The notes under the pieces: model-generated
What the model was told of the DNA's origin: nothing
Databases searched by the model: none
The model's input: only the letters and a program-made list of their open reading frames with translations
Translations under genes and position numbers: made by a program
DNA from: Marixanthomonas ophiurae
GTDB taxonomy: Bacteria; Bacteroidota; Bacteroidia; Flavobacteriales; Flavobacteriaceae
Assembly: GCF_003413745.1 (NCBI RefSeq)
Contig: NZ_QVID01000002.1
Span: 868,001-932,000 of the forward strand
Length of the DNA stretch: 64,000 nt
Direction of reading: 5' to 3'
In this document: piece after piece, positions 1-8,871 of the stretch
Numbering within the stretch: the first letter of the stretch is position 1
Layout: every line of letters begins with the position of its first letter

Positions 1-1748
1 GGCTGTCCTTTTTCAGTGAAACCTTCTACTATAAATTCATAAATACCTGAAATATCTGAAGTATAGCATGTAATATTTCTGCTAGATTCATTTAATTCTA
101 GCTCTGGCAACCAAAGTAACTGTCTTCTATAATCAGGTACACGTTTGGATGCTTCTGAGTTATCGGTGTTGGAATATACTTGTTTAAAATATTGCTTTTT
201 TTGTTGAATGGGTACTATTTCAACTTGCTTAACATAATCCTTTAAAGGGTTTTCGTAAAAATCACCTTCAATGGTTTCCACAACCATTACTCCTTGAAAA
301 GTTTGCGAACCATAATAATATTTATCTTGCATTATCGCTATGCTTTCTACTTTATTGGCACTATAGTCTATTAGTTTCTGATGATCTTGGACAAAAAAAC
401 CATCTACCAATAGCAATAAAGGGGCATTGCTACGTAGGCTATTTTCTTTTTCTCTGATTGCAAACGTACCTTTACCATTTTGCCAGTCTATCCATGCATC
501 ATTCACAATTTCTACCATGGTTTCTCCCATCGTTGGAAAACGAGTGTATTCATCTAAATTATAAGTCTTACTCCTCTTTGTATAGATAGAAGTATGTGGA
601 GGTATCGTTTTTACGGTATCTGGTTTTACGCTGTAATATGCATTTTCAACCTGATTGTAAACACTGCGTTCTACAATTAGATTTTTCATTTCTGGTGTAA
701 TGTAAAAATGATTAAAATCTAATGCATCAAAACTTATGGAAACTTCGTTATCTACTTTAATTTCAAAAGTATTATCAAAGTTATTAAGTACCTGTAACGC
801 TACGGTGTTATTTGTATAAGGTCTATCGATATTAAAATAGAAGTTCCCTTTAGAATCCACGTTAGATATTTCAAAAATAAAATTATCGCCTGGGATTGAT
901 AAGGCTATCTTTTGTTTCCCAATTTTTTGGCTTTTGTTATTAGCACTTATTTTTCCCGTAAGAATTTCTCCTCTTAACTCTGGCACTATAAACTTGTTTT
1001 GAGATTTTAAGTTTTCGGAAACTGGGTTTGTATAATCTGTAGCATGTTTTAACGAAGCATGCTTAACAGTATCTACTTTTCTAACCGATAGTGAGTAGTC
1101 TCCTTGAGGAAACTTTCCGGTTTCACTTTTAAAATGTAGTGTTACGGGGCTTCTCTTTGAATAGCTTTTTTTATCAGTAGTAATACTAAAGCTTAAAAGA
1201 CTACTTCTATTATCAATAATATCGTCTGACTCAGTTTTTACGGAAGGGTTTTGAACGTTATTTAAAACACTATCATTCTTTTTTGTTATTGCATCTTGAT
1301 TGCCTCTATATGGGTTTATAATGGTAATATCCTGTTGAAAATAATTATCTGCACCTTTTGAAAGCATATTCATAGTATAGGAGACAACTTTATAATTTCC
1401 TGACGGAATTGTAGTAGGAATAAAAAAGTCGCCCTGTCCAGTTCCTGAAGCCAACGGTATTTTATGTTTAAAGACCGATTCTTTGTTTTCATTAATCAAT
1501 TCAAGATATGCAACCTTACTGATAGCACTTAAATTTTCGGTTTTTGAATTGATAACATATAGATTGTAGTACAAATACTCACCTACAAAAAATAAAGACG
1601 TATTTAGATGCGTAAAAACTTGCTCATTAGGTATTTCTGATGTGTCGAAACGCTGACTTTTAACACGATTACTAATCTGTGCTTGCATAAAAGCAACTGA
1701 GCCAATTGCGAAAAACAAAATTAAAATATGTAAAATCTTTTTATTCAT
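1..1748 (-). CDS. MG2/TonB-plug-like secreted protein, partial (C-terminus beyond left edge)
   Basis: The frame is open from an ATG at 1748 to the window edge, giving at least 582 residues with no stop. It begins with a clear signal peptide (MNKKILHILILFFAIGS.. ending in MQAQ). The middle is a set of beta-rich segments. Near the edge there is a plug-like stretch containing LLLLVDGFFV, then QDKYYYGSQTFQGVMVVET, the form seen in Bacteroidota proteins that combine macroglobulin-like repeats with a TonB-receptor-type plug. It follows the DUF4249 lipoprotein gene by 14 bp and the TonB receptor gene before that, so the three look like one operon for an outer-membrane uptake or assembly complex. The exact role is unknown. 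Family placement is from the plug-like segment and context only, and the end of the protein cannot be seen. Confidence 0.75.
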   Translation of the reverse strand, partial: MNKKILHILILFFAIGSVAFMQAQISNRVKSQRFDTSEIPNEQVFTHLNTSLFFVGEYLYYNLYVINSKTENLSAISKVAYLELINENKESVFKHKIPLASGTGQGDFFIPTTIPSGNYKVVSYTMNMLSKGADNYFQQDITIINPYRGNQDAITKKNDSVLNNVQNPSVKTESDDIIDNRSSLLSFSITTDKKSYSKRSPVTLHFKSETGKFPQGDYSLSVRKVDTVKHASLKHATDYTNPVSENLKSQNKFIVPELRGEILTGKISANNKSQKIGKQKIALSIPGDNFIFEISNVDSKGNFYFNIDRPYTNNTVALQVLNNFDNTFEIKVDNEVSISFDALDFNHFYITPEMKNLIVERSVYNQVENAYYSVKPDTVKTIPPHTSIYTKRSKTYNLDEYTRFPTMGETMVEIVNDAWIDWQNGKGTFAIREKENSLRSNAPLLLLVDGFFVQDHQKLIDYSANKVESIAIMQDKYYYGSQTFQGVMVVETIEGDFYENPLKDYVKQVEIVPIQQKKQYFKQVYSNTDNSEASKRVPDYRRQLLWLPELELNESSRNITCYTSDISGIYEFIVEGFTEKGQ

Positions 1749-1762
1749 ATGTAAAAAATAAA

Positions 1763-2986
1763 TTACTCCTCCCAAAATTCTGGAACTACGTTAGAACCAA
1801 ATACAGTACAATCAACACACGGTTTTTGAGCTATGAAATATGGGCCAAAACCTATATCTGGGTTTCCTGGTCCTGTTGCCTCTAAAACAAATTTTATAAG
1901 TCCACTCTCCACTTGATTTACTAAAAGTGGTAACTCTGGTCTTGTAAGGCGACAATCATCTACAAAAGTTCCCGGAGATTCATCTTCGGCAAATAAATCT
2001 GAATAATTAAAAAACATTCTTTGTGAAGACACAGAAGCTACATTGAAAATTCCGATCACCTTTTCCGTATCACTTTCTAAAGAAAAAATATTTCCTTCAA
2101 TAAACCCTGGTTGAACTTGAGAAAAGAGACTTTCTGATTCTGAAAAACTCTTTAATTTTTCATAAAACCGATATGTATCTCTTGAAATAGAATTTTGTTT
2201 TACCAAAATACTATAACGCTGTGAAATAATTGGATTTATACGTTTAATGAACCGTACTTCATATCGAGATAAACGGTCTTGAGCTAGTAAGTTAGTCGAT
2301 GCTAATAAAATTGATTTTGACTGTTGAGTAGCATAACATACTTCTTCTTCTCGTGTTTTAGGCACAAGTTCAACTTCTGGAGGATTAAAACTAATAACCT
2401 CTATATCTTTTGAACCTCTAAGAGGTGATACTATTTTATAGGTTTCTTCATACTCAAAACGATAATAAGTTTCTTGTTCATTTGGGTTGTAACTATCAAC
2501 AAAAATTGAAACACCAACTTCACCACTTTCGTTGGTTTCCCGTTCAACATATAAATCATCTATTTGAGTAGTACTTTCTAAAGCCACAGGGCTTGAACTA
2601 TAGCTTCTGCCATTGGCTGTTATTATGGACAGCTGATAGTCACGATCGGGCTGAGCAGAAAAGGTAGTGCTTGATTGGTAAACACCTGGTATATCGGTTT
2701 CTTCAAAAGAATATTGATTTCCCATAGAATCGGTTACCGATACTGTAGCATTGGCTTCGGCCGAAGGCCCATCTTCTTCAAACTGAAATGTACGGCTCAA
2801 AGTAATTGTCTGTAGTTTTGTTTCATTGGTAATGGTAGCTTCTACAACAAGAGCACTTTCAAAAGTTTCGGTTTCAAAATCTATTTCTTCTACACATCCA
2901 TAGAGAAAAACAGCCGTTAGAAACACTAAAACCATTGTAATACTCTTCAACTTCAAATTTTTATCTCGTAATCCTGTCTTCATCAT
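1763..2986 (-). CDS. DUF4249-family outer-membrane lipoprotein
   Basis: 407 residues. The N-terminus has a basic start, a hydrophobic stretch and a lipobox ending LYGC (Cys about residue 31), so it is probably a lipoprotein. The following pattern (FESALVVEATITNE, then TITLSRTFQFEED, VTDSMGNQYSFEET, PGVYQSS) is typical of DUF4249, a Bacteroidota family of beta-sandwich lipoproteins encoded beside TonB receptors. It lies 10 bp after the receptor gene and 14 bp before the plug-like gene, so all three are probably translated from one message. DUF4249 has no established biochemical function; by context it would be an accessory part of the receptor on the outer membrane. Two adjacent ATGs occur at the start (MMKTG), and either could be used. 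Confidence 0.85.
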   Translation of the reverse strand: MMKTGLRDKNLKLKSITMVLVFLTAVFLYGCVEEIDFETETFESALVVEATITNETKLQTITLSRTFQFEEDGPSAEANATVSVTDSMGNQYSFEETDIPGVYQSSTTFSAQPDRDYQLSIITANGRSYSSSPVALESTTQIDDLYVERETNESGEVGVSIFVDSYNPNEQETYYRFEYEETYKIVSPLRGSKDIEVISFNPPEVELVPKTREEEVCYATQQSKSILLASTNLLAQDRLSRYEVRFIKRINPIISQRYSILVKQNSISRDTYRFYEKLKSFSESESLFSQVQPGFIEGNIFSLESDTEKVIGIFNVASVSSQRMFFNYSDLFAEDESPGTFVDDCRLTRPELPLLVNQVESGLIKFVLEATGPGNPDIGFGPYFIAQKPCVDCTVFGSNVVPEFWEE

Positions 2987-2996
2987 AAATTAAAAA

Positions 2997-5741
2997 TTAA
3001 AACTTAAAGTTATATGTTATTGTGGGTACCGGAATGGAAAAAATAGAGCTTTGATACGCTTTTATTTCTCCATTATCTGTTACAAAAAAGACAGAATATG
3101 GATTGTTACGCCCTAATACATTATAAACCGAAATATTCCAAAAACTATGTGCTAGTTTATCTAATTTATGGTTTCCTTCAAAATTAATGCTTAAATCTAA
3201 CCGATAATAATCTGGTATTCTAAATTCATTTCGGTCACTATACAGTACAAATTCAGAGTTATTTATCACATAACTACCTACGGGATACGTAATAGGACGT
3301 CCCGTTTGATATACAAAGTTGGCAGAAAGACTAAAACGCTCCGTTAATTTATAATTGGCAACTACGCTTATATCGTGTGGTTTGTCATAATTTGAAGGGA
3401 AAAAATCACCATTATTTATTCGTTCTTCCTTAAACTCGCTATCTAATTTAAGAAAAGAACGGGAGTAACTATAACTTAACCAACCATTTAACTTCCCTGT
3501 TTTTTTTTTGACCAAGAATTCGAGTCCGTAGGCTTTTCCATCACCTTGTAATAACTCTGTTTCTACATTTTCGTTTAGTAAAAGCTGGGCACCTGTTTTA
3601 AAGTCTAAAATATTTTTAGACGTTTTATAGTATCCTTCTAGGCTTACTTCGTATTTATTGGAGTCAAAATTATGATAAAAACCTAAACCATATTGGTTGG
3701 CTCTTTGTGGTTCAATATTTAAATCAGAAAGCTTCCAAGTATCCGTAGGTGATATGGTTGTATTATTTGACAAGGTATGAATATACTGTATGGTATTATT
3801 AAAACTCGCTTTTACCGAAAACTCTGGATTAAAAGAATACCGTGCAGAAACACGTCCCTCCAGCCCTCCATAAGTTTCAATGGTTTCATTATTATTGTAA
3901 CTAAGTGTATCGGTTACCGTGGCATCACTTAACGGAACACCTTCCAAATAACTTCGTTGTGTAGCCTCCCCAAGTGCCGCAAAAGTTGAATACCTAATAC
4001 CAGCATTAAGCTCTATTTTTTCATTTACTGTAAAGTTATCTGACAAAAAAACAGCGCTCTCCAACCCTCTTTCCTTAGGTATTTTTAAGGGATCTACAAT
4101 AGAACTATTTTGTGAAGGTTGTATCTCGCCGGGTTGTACATTGTATAGTTTTGTAGAAATACCATAATCTAATGTGTGTTTATTGTTCAATTTTGAATCA
4201 AATCTTAATTTTAATTGGGTTTCGTTAATGCTGTAGCCTAGATCAAAATCGGTATCTGTTGGGCCGTCGTATTCAATATCGTATTTATACTCACTATTTA
4301 ACAATAATAAACTTCCCTTGTTCTCCTCATTAAACCTATGATTCCATTGTAAAGAAACCAAGCGGTTGCTATATCCAAACAGCGAATCTGAAGTAATGCT
4401 ATATCGATCCTTACTGTAATATCCTGTAGCTTTTATTTCGTTATTTTCATTTATTTGATGGTTGTATTTTATAATGGCATCATAAAAAGAAGCTTCGCTA
4501 TTCTTTAAAGATTCTTCATCGAGCGATTTTAAAATCCAATCTGAATAGGTTGCCCGAACTCCAGCCATAATTCCAGCTTTATCTTTAACAATAGGAGTTT
4601 CTAGTGTTAAGTTAGCTGTAACTGGACCAATGGACCCTTCGCCTGAAAATTTTTCTGTATTGGCATCGCGGGTAGAAATATCAAAAACTGAAGAAAGCCT
4701 TCCACCATATTCAGCGGGGATGCTTCCTTTATAGATATCTACATTTCCGGAAGTAAACGGATTTATAGAAGAAAATATTCCGAAAAAATGAGAAGGATTG
4801 TAAATAACACCTTCATCTAAAAGAATTAGGTTTTGATCTGCTTTTCCACCTCTAACATTATACCCTGTTGCTCCTTCCCCAGCATTTGATATACCTGGAA
4901 GTGTGGTTGCTACTTTTAGAATATCACGTTCGCCTAACACCAATGGAATATTCTTAATTACTTTTACATCGATGGTTTCTGCACCAGTTTCTGCTTTTGT
5001 AACATTGTTATCTGCTTCGTTTTCTAAAAAAACTTCCCCAAGCATTTCATAATCTTCATTTAGTGCCATATCGAGTCTACCATCATTATAGATAATCACT
5101 CTTTTTTGTACATCTTCAATACCAATTAATTTGGTCTCTAACATATTAACACCCGGACGTAATGAAATAGAATAAAAACCATCATCAGTTGTAGTGGTTC
5201 CAGTATTACTTCCTTGCACTAAAATAGCAAGATCTGCAATGGGTTTTCCCGATAATGAATTGGTTACATATCCGCTTAAAGTATACTTATTACGAGAGTC
5301 GCCTTGGTTTTCTTTACCAATGCGTACCGTTTCTACTGGTGTACTTTTCTTTGGTTTTTCTTGATTATAAAAAATTGGAGAATAGTCTTCAACTACCTCC
5401 TTTTCAACTACAATCGTGTCTTTCTCTTCTTTCGGAAAAAATCCTTCGGGAAGCTTGTCGTAAACCAAACTGTTTTGGGTAAGTATAATTCGCTTGTCGT
5501 TTGTGATATAATAGTTTAAAACCGTTTTGTCCAACAGTCCATTCAACAAAGTATCCATTGTTACATTGTCAAAATTTCCACTTACTGTTTTACCATCAAG
5601 CCAATTTTCTAGGTAGAAAAAATGATAATCTGTTTGATTCTCGATAGTGCTTAGCGCTTCTTTTAATGAAGTATTATTAAATGAAACTGACACCGTACTA
5701 GAATCTTGTGCTACACTAACTTGTACAAAGAAAAGTAGCAT
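2997..5741 (-). CDS. TonB-dependent receptor with STN domain and carboxypeptidase-regulatory-like domain
   Basis: 914 residues as called. Order: short secretin/TonB N-terminal (STN) domain at about 15-70, a charged linker, a carboxypeptidase-regulatory-like beta-sandwich at about 153-235 (YTLSGYVTNSLSGKPIADLA), a plug at about 255-355 with GYNVRGGKADQNLILLDEG, then a beta-barrel ending in an aromatic-rich strand (PTITYNFKF). This is a TonB-energised outer-membrane receptor; the substrate cannot be told. STN domains often contact an anti-sigma factor, but no FecR/sigma pair is visible nearby. The ATG start gives MLLFFVQVSVAQ, a signal peptide without a basic n-region. The same frame upstream has an ATT at 5760-5762 that would add KFSIFL and complete the signal. 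First gene of a three-gene operon. Confidence 0.9.
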   Translation of the reverse strand: MLLFFVQVSVAQDSSTVSVSFNNTSLKEALSTIENQTDYHFFYLENWLDGKTVSGNFDNVTMDTLLNGLLDKTVLNYYITNDKRIILTQNSLVYDKLPEGFFPKEEKDTIVVEKEVVEDYSPIFYNQEKPKKSTPVETVRIGKENQGDSRNKYTLSGYVTNSLSGKPIADLAILVQGSNTGTTTTDDGFYSISLRPGVNMLETKLIGIEDVQKRVIIYNDGRLDMALNEDYEMLGEVFLENEADNNVTKAETGAETIDVKVIKNIPLVLGERDILKVATTLPGISNAGEGATGYNVRGGKADQNLILLDEGVIYNPSHFFGIFSSINPFTSGNVDIYKGSIPAEYGGRLSSVFDISTRDANTEKFSGEGSIGPVTANLTLETPIVKDKAGIMAGVRATYSDWILKSLDEESLKNSEASFYDAIIKYNHQINENNEIKATGYYSKDRYSITSDSLFGYSNRLVSLQWNHRFNEENKGSLLLLNSEYKYDIEYDGPTDTDFDLGYSINETQLKLRFDSKLNNKHTLDYGISTKLYNVQPGEIQPSQNSSIVDPLKIPKERGLESAVFLSDNFTVNEKIELNAGIRYSTFAALGEATQRSYLEGVPLSDATVTDTLSYNNNETIETYGGLEGRVSARYSFNPEFSVKASFNNTIQYIHTLSNNTTISPTDTWKLSDLNIEPQRANQYGLGFYHNFDSNKYEVSLEGYYKTSKNILDFKTGAQLLLNENVETELLQGDGKAYGLEFLVKKKTGKLNGWLSYSYSRSFLKLDSEFKEERINNGDFFPSNYDKPHDISVVANYKLTERFSLSANFVYQTGRPITYPVGSYVINNSEFVLYSDRNEFRIPDYYRLDLSINFEGNHKLDKLAHSFWNISVYNVLGRNNPYSVFFVTDNGEIKAYQSSIFSIPVPTITYNFKF

Positions 5742-5776
5742 TAAAAAGATACTGAATTTAATCTGGACTTTATATA

Positions 5777-6505
5777 TTATTGTTTTGATAGCAATGTATT
5801 TATTTGTTTAGCATAAGCAAGAATAACAGCATCTGGGTTATCTCTTTTTACTGAACCATCTATCCCAATGGAGTTGATTTCTTCTTTAAATTCTGGAAAC
5901 AATTGGATAAAATCCCGTTTATTTTTAACAGAATAATATTTGTCTTGATAATGAAGAAAATAATAGGGCTTTATTGGTTTAAATTGATAACTAAGCTTTT
6001 TTCTCTTGATCCGTTTTAGCCTTTTTTTCCTATGTTTTTTTAAAACAGTAAGTTGAGCGGTTTGTAACATCTTTTCATAAAAGCCAGAAAACTCATCACC
6101 ACTTTCAGTAGTCTTATTTACTATTTTAACAAACGCTCTATTTGTAATACTAAAGGAATTTATCAGTTCTTTAAAGGGCTGTAAAATTGTAGTTCCGTTC
6201 TCACCTTTTAATTGTAATAGTACTTCATCATTAAAAACATCATACTTTAAAGTAATGTCGTAGTAAGTTTGCCCATCATATTCAATACTTCCAGACTGAA
6301 AACCATTATTATATAAGAATTTTTTAAATGTACCCTTAGCTTTTTCTACATCAATATATGCTACGCCATTGTATAGTCCTGTGTTCTCTAAACCTATGGT
6401 TTTATCAAACCAATTATATTGTTTTTCAGTGTCTAAATCTTGTGCAGTGACATATAGGTTGGGTATTAAAATTAATACTAAAAGCCACAGTTTGTAACAA
6501 TTCAT
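5777..6505 (-). CDS. secreted protein of unknown function
   Basis: About 242 residues from the ATG at 6505 (MNCYKLWLLVLILIPN, then a cleavage-like VTAQ). A longer reading from a TTG at 6523 is possible but puts extra residues before the signal peptide. After the signal the protein is mixed alpha/beta with a strongly basic patch near the middle (KKHRKKRLKRIKRKK). No family is recognised. It lies 35 bp upstream of the TonB receptor gene on the same strand and may be the first gene of that operon; an in-frame extension of the receptor would overlap its stop codon. The role could be an accessory periplasmic protein, but this is only inference from position. Confidence 0.7.
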   Translation of the reverse strand: MNCYKLWLLVLILIPNLYVTAQDLDTEKQYNWFDKTIGLENTGLYNGVAYIDVEKAKGTFKKFLYNNGFQSGSIEYDGQTYYDITLKYDVFNDEVLLQLKGENGTTILQPFKELINSFSITNRAFVKIVNKTTESGDEFSGFYEKMLQTAQLTVLKKHRKKRLKRIKRKKLSYQFKPIKPYYFLHYQDKYYSVKNKRDFIQLFPEFKEEINSIGIDGSVKRDNPDAVILAYAKQINTLLSKQ

Positions 6506-6707
6506 AGGCACTAAATTACCCAAAGTTTTATTAAATAGAAGGTTAATTTTTATAAAATATATGATGAAAATGTTTAAAATGATATAAGGTTCTGAAAAAC
6601 AATTAGGTTTACATATTATATAGTTACTAATTCAAAAAAGAGTTGAAAAGTAAAACAACCCGTTTTTTCTTTTTTATACATTGTACTTTATTTTAGTTTT
6701 TCCATCT

Positions 6708-7940
6708 ATGAAAAAATCTAGATTATTTGATGTAGTAATAGTAGGTGCTGGTCCTTCCGGATGCACTTGTGCCTATCAGTTAGCAGAGAGCGGCTTGAGT
6801 GTTGCTGTTATTGAAAAAGACGTTTTTCCACGTGATAAAGTTTGTGGTGATGCTTTAAGTGCCGATGTAATAAACCAGTTTTACCGGATGGATAATACTA
6901 TAGCTGAAGCATTTTTGAAACGAAACCCAAAGAAAGTGTCAAACGGAGTTCGGTTTTTTGCTCCAAATTATAAAAGTTTAGATATTCCCTTTACAAACCC
7001 AAAACATAAAGACGCTGCAGGTTTTGTGATGAAACGGTTAGACTTTGATTCTTTTTTTGCTGAACAGATTAAGGGTTTGTCCAACATCGAATTTATTGAA
7101 AATCAAAAGGTCAAAGCCATTGATACTAAAGAAGATTCGGTTTTTATTGAAACCTCCCTATCAACTTTTCAAACAAAACTAATTATTGGTGCAGATGGTG
7201 CAAACTCTATTGTTAACAGGAAGCTTAATAACAACAAATTAAATAAAAAGCACCATAGCGGAGGCTTACGTCAATATTTTGAAAATGTAACAGGGCTAGA
7301 TGATACTGGGTTTATCGAACTTCATTTTTATAAAGAAATTCTTCCTGGCTATTTTTGGGTGTTCCCTTTGCCCGGTAACAAAGCCAACGTTGGCTTGGGA
7401 ATACTTTCTAGCGAAATAAGCAAGCAAAATATAAACTTAAAAGAAAAATTCACTCACCTAATAAACAATCATCCCAACTTAAAAGACCGTTTTAAAAAAG
7501 CTAAACCCTTGGAAACCATTAAGGGTTTTGGCCTCCCATTAGGCTCCAAAAAGAAACCACTTTCCGGCAATCGTTTTTTGTTGTTAGGTGATGCCGCAAA
7601 TCTGATTGATCCATTTACGGGCGAAGGAATTGGCAACGCCATTCGCAGTGGCCGTTTTGCTGCTACTCATATTAAAGAGGCTTTTAAAACAAATCGTTTT
7701 GATGCTGATTTCAACAAAAAATACGACATCAAAATATACCAAGCTATGTGGAACGAACTTCGGGTGAGCAAATCACTCCAAAATCTTTTAAAATATCCTT
7801 GGCTTTTCAATTTCTTGGTAAAAAAAGCCAATAAAAATAAATCGGTGCAACTTTTATTAACTTCGATGCTTGACGATGTGGATCTTAAAAAAGAACTGGT
7901 AAAACCAAGTTTTTATGTGAAGCTCCTTTTCAATTTTTAA
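6708..7940 (+). CDS. FAD-dependent oxidoreductase, geranylgeranyl reductase family
   Basis: 410 residues from the ATG at 6708; an upstream TTG (6681) would add nine residues before the dinucleotide-binding strand and is less likely. The N-terminus has the Rossmann fingerprint VVIVGAGPSGCTCAYQLA and an acidic end (VIEKD). Next come RDKVCGDALS and a second FAD motif, GDAANLIDPFTGEGIGNAI, at about 295-315. This order is that of the geranylgeranyl reductase / FixC-like flavoproteins, which reduce isoprenoid double bonds or hydroxylate aromatic substrates. The substrate here is unknown; a UbiA-like prenyltransferase lies 15 kb away, too far to claim a pathway. The next gene starts 18 bp downstream, so the three genes 6708-8786 are probably co-transcribed. 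Confidence 0.85.
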   Translation: MKKSRLFDVVIVGAGPSGCTCAYQLAESGLSVAVIEKDVFPRDKVCGDALSADVINQFYRMDNTIAEAFLKRNPKKVSNGVRFFAPNYKSLDIPFTNPKHKDAAGFVMKRLDFDSFFAEQIKGLSNIEFIENQKVKAIDTKEDSVFIETSLSTFQTKLIIGADGANSIVNRKLNNNKLNKKHHSGGLRQYFENVTGLDDTGFIELHFYKEILPGYFWVFPLPGNKANVGLGILSSEISKQNINLKEKFTHLINNHPNLKDRFKKAKPLETIKGFGLPLGSKKKPLSGNRFLLLGDAANLIDPFTGEGIGNAIRSGRFAATHIKEAFKTNRFDADFNKKYDIKIYQAMWNELRVSKSLQNLLKYPWLFNFLVKKANKNKSVQLLLTSMLDDVDLKKELVKPSFYVKLLFNF

Positions 7941-7958
7941 TATGTATATTCCCCTTAT

Positions 7959-8435
7959 ATGAAACCAGCAACCGTAGCTCAACTTAAAAAAGAACTGAAA
8001 TTCCGCTCTTCAGATGAATTAGAAGAACTCTGCCTTCGTTTGGCTAAATTCAAAAAAGAAAATAAAGAGCTCCTCACCTATTTACTGTTTCAATCTCACG
8101 ATGAAGAGGCTTATATTAAAAGTGTAAAACAAGTTATTAACGACGGTTTTTCAACTATAAACACAAATAGCTATTATTACATGAAGAAAACCGTTCGGAA
8201 AGTGTTAAGGATGGTCAAAAAATACATTCGGTATTCAAAGAAAAAAGAAACCGAAGTAGAACTGCTTTTGTATTTTTGTGAACAGTTGAAAGATTTGAGG
8301 CCTTCAATAAAAAGAAATAAAACATTGACAAATTTATATGAACGGCAATTAACATTGGCCAAAAAACGAATAGCAGAGCTGCACGAAGACCTGCAGCACG
8401 ATTTTACTTTGGAAATTGAAGAATTAAACTTATAA
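7959..8435 (+). CDS. conserved hypothetical protein, helical
   Basis: 158 residues, almost entirely predicted alpha-helix and rich in Lys, Glu and Leu (MKPATVAQLKKELKFRSSDE..). No signal peptide or membrane segment is visible, so it is probably cytoplasmic. The internal run YYYMKKTVRKVLRMVKKYIRY is strongly basic and could bind nucleic acid, but no known domain is recognised. It sits 18 bp after the oxidoreductase gene and 9 bp before the ArsC-like gene, so it is likely the middle gene of an operon. The start is supported by spacing and by the absence of an earlier in-frame ATG. Confidence 0.75.
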   Translation: MKPATVAQLKKELKFRSSDELEELCLRLAKFKKENKELLTYLLFQSHDEEAYIKSVKQVINDGFSTINTNSYYYMKKTVRKVLRMVKKYIRYSKKKETEVELLLYFCEQLKDLRPSIKRNKTLTNLYERQLTLAKKRIAELHEDLQHDFTLEIEELNL

Positions 8436-8444
8436 AAAAATACT

Positions 8445-8786
8445 ATGACAACCATTTACCACAATCCCAGATGCAGCAAATCCCGCCAGACGCTTCAGTT
8501 ATTAGAGGATAAAAAAGAAGAGCTGGATATTGTAAAGTATTTGGAACAACCACCTACAAAAGCAGAATTAAAAAGGATTCTGGAGTTATTGAACATCAAA
8601 CCCATTGCATTGGTTCGTAAAAACGAACAAATTTGGAAAGACAATTTTAAAGGAAAGGAAGTGTCTCAAGATGAAATTATCGATGCGATGATAAAAAACC
8701 CCAAATTAATAGAACGCCCTATAGTCGTAAAAGGCAACAAAGCCACTATTGGCAGACCTCCAGAGAATGTTTTAACTATATTATAA
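8445..8786 (+). CDS. arsC: ArsC/Spx-family reductase-like protein
   Basis: 113 residues with a thioredoxin-like fold. The catalytic motif NPRCSKSR gives the conserved Cys10 of glutaredoxin-linked arsenate reductases. Further landmarks are a Pro-rich stretch (EQPPTKAEL) and LIERPIVV near residue 90, which carries the conserved Arg. The length fits the ArsC family (about 115-140). Family members reduce arsenate to arsenite, but many chromosomal copies without an ars operon have no proven arsenate activity; no ArsB or ArsR is near. The enzyme role is therefore likely by family and unproven here. It is the last gene of the probable 6708-8786 operon. Confidence 0.85.
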   Translation: MTTIYHNPRCSKSRQTLQLLEDKKEELDIVKYLEQPPTKAELKRILELLNIKPIALVRKNEQIWKDNFKGKEVSQDEIIDAMIKNPKLIERPIVVKGNKATIGRPPENVLTIL

Positions 8787-8871
8787 TTGAAGGTTTTTTA
8801 TTTAACAGAATTTTAGGAAAAAGAGACTAAACCCACACGTATTTTCGCAGTCAAACCCCGTAAAACCGACT

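Noticed and set aside
5255-5519. Two plus-strand frames of 71-75 codons
   Set aside because: They lie antisense inside the TonB receptor gene, which has clear domains on the minus strand.
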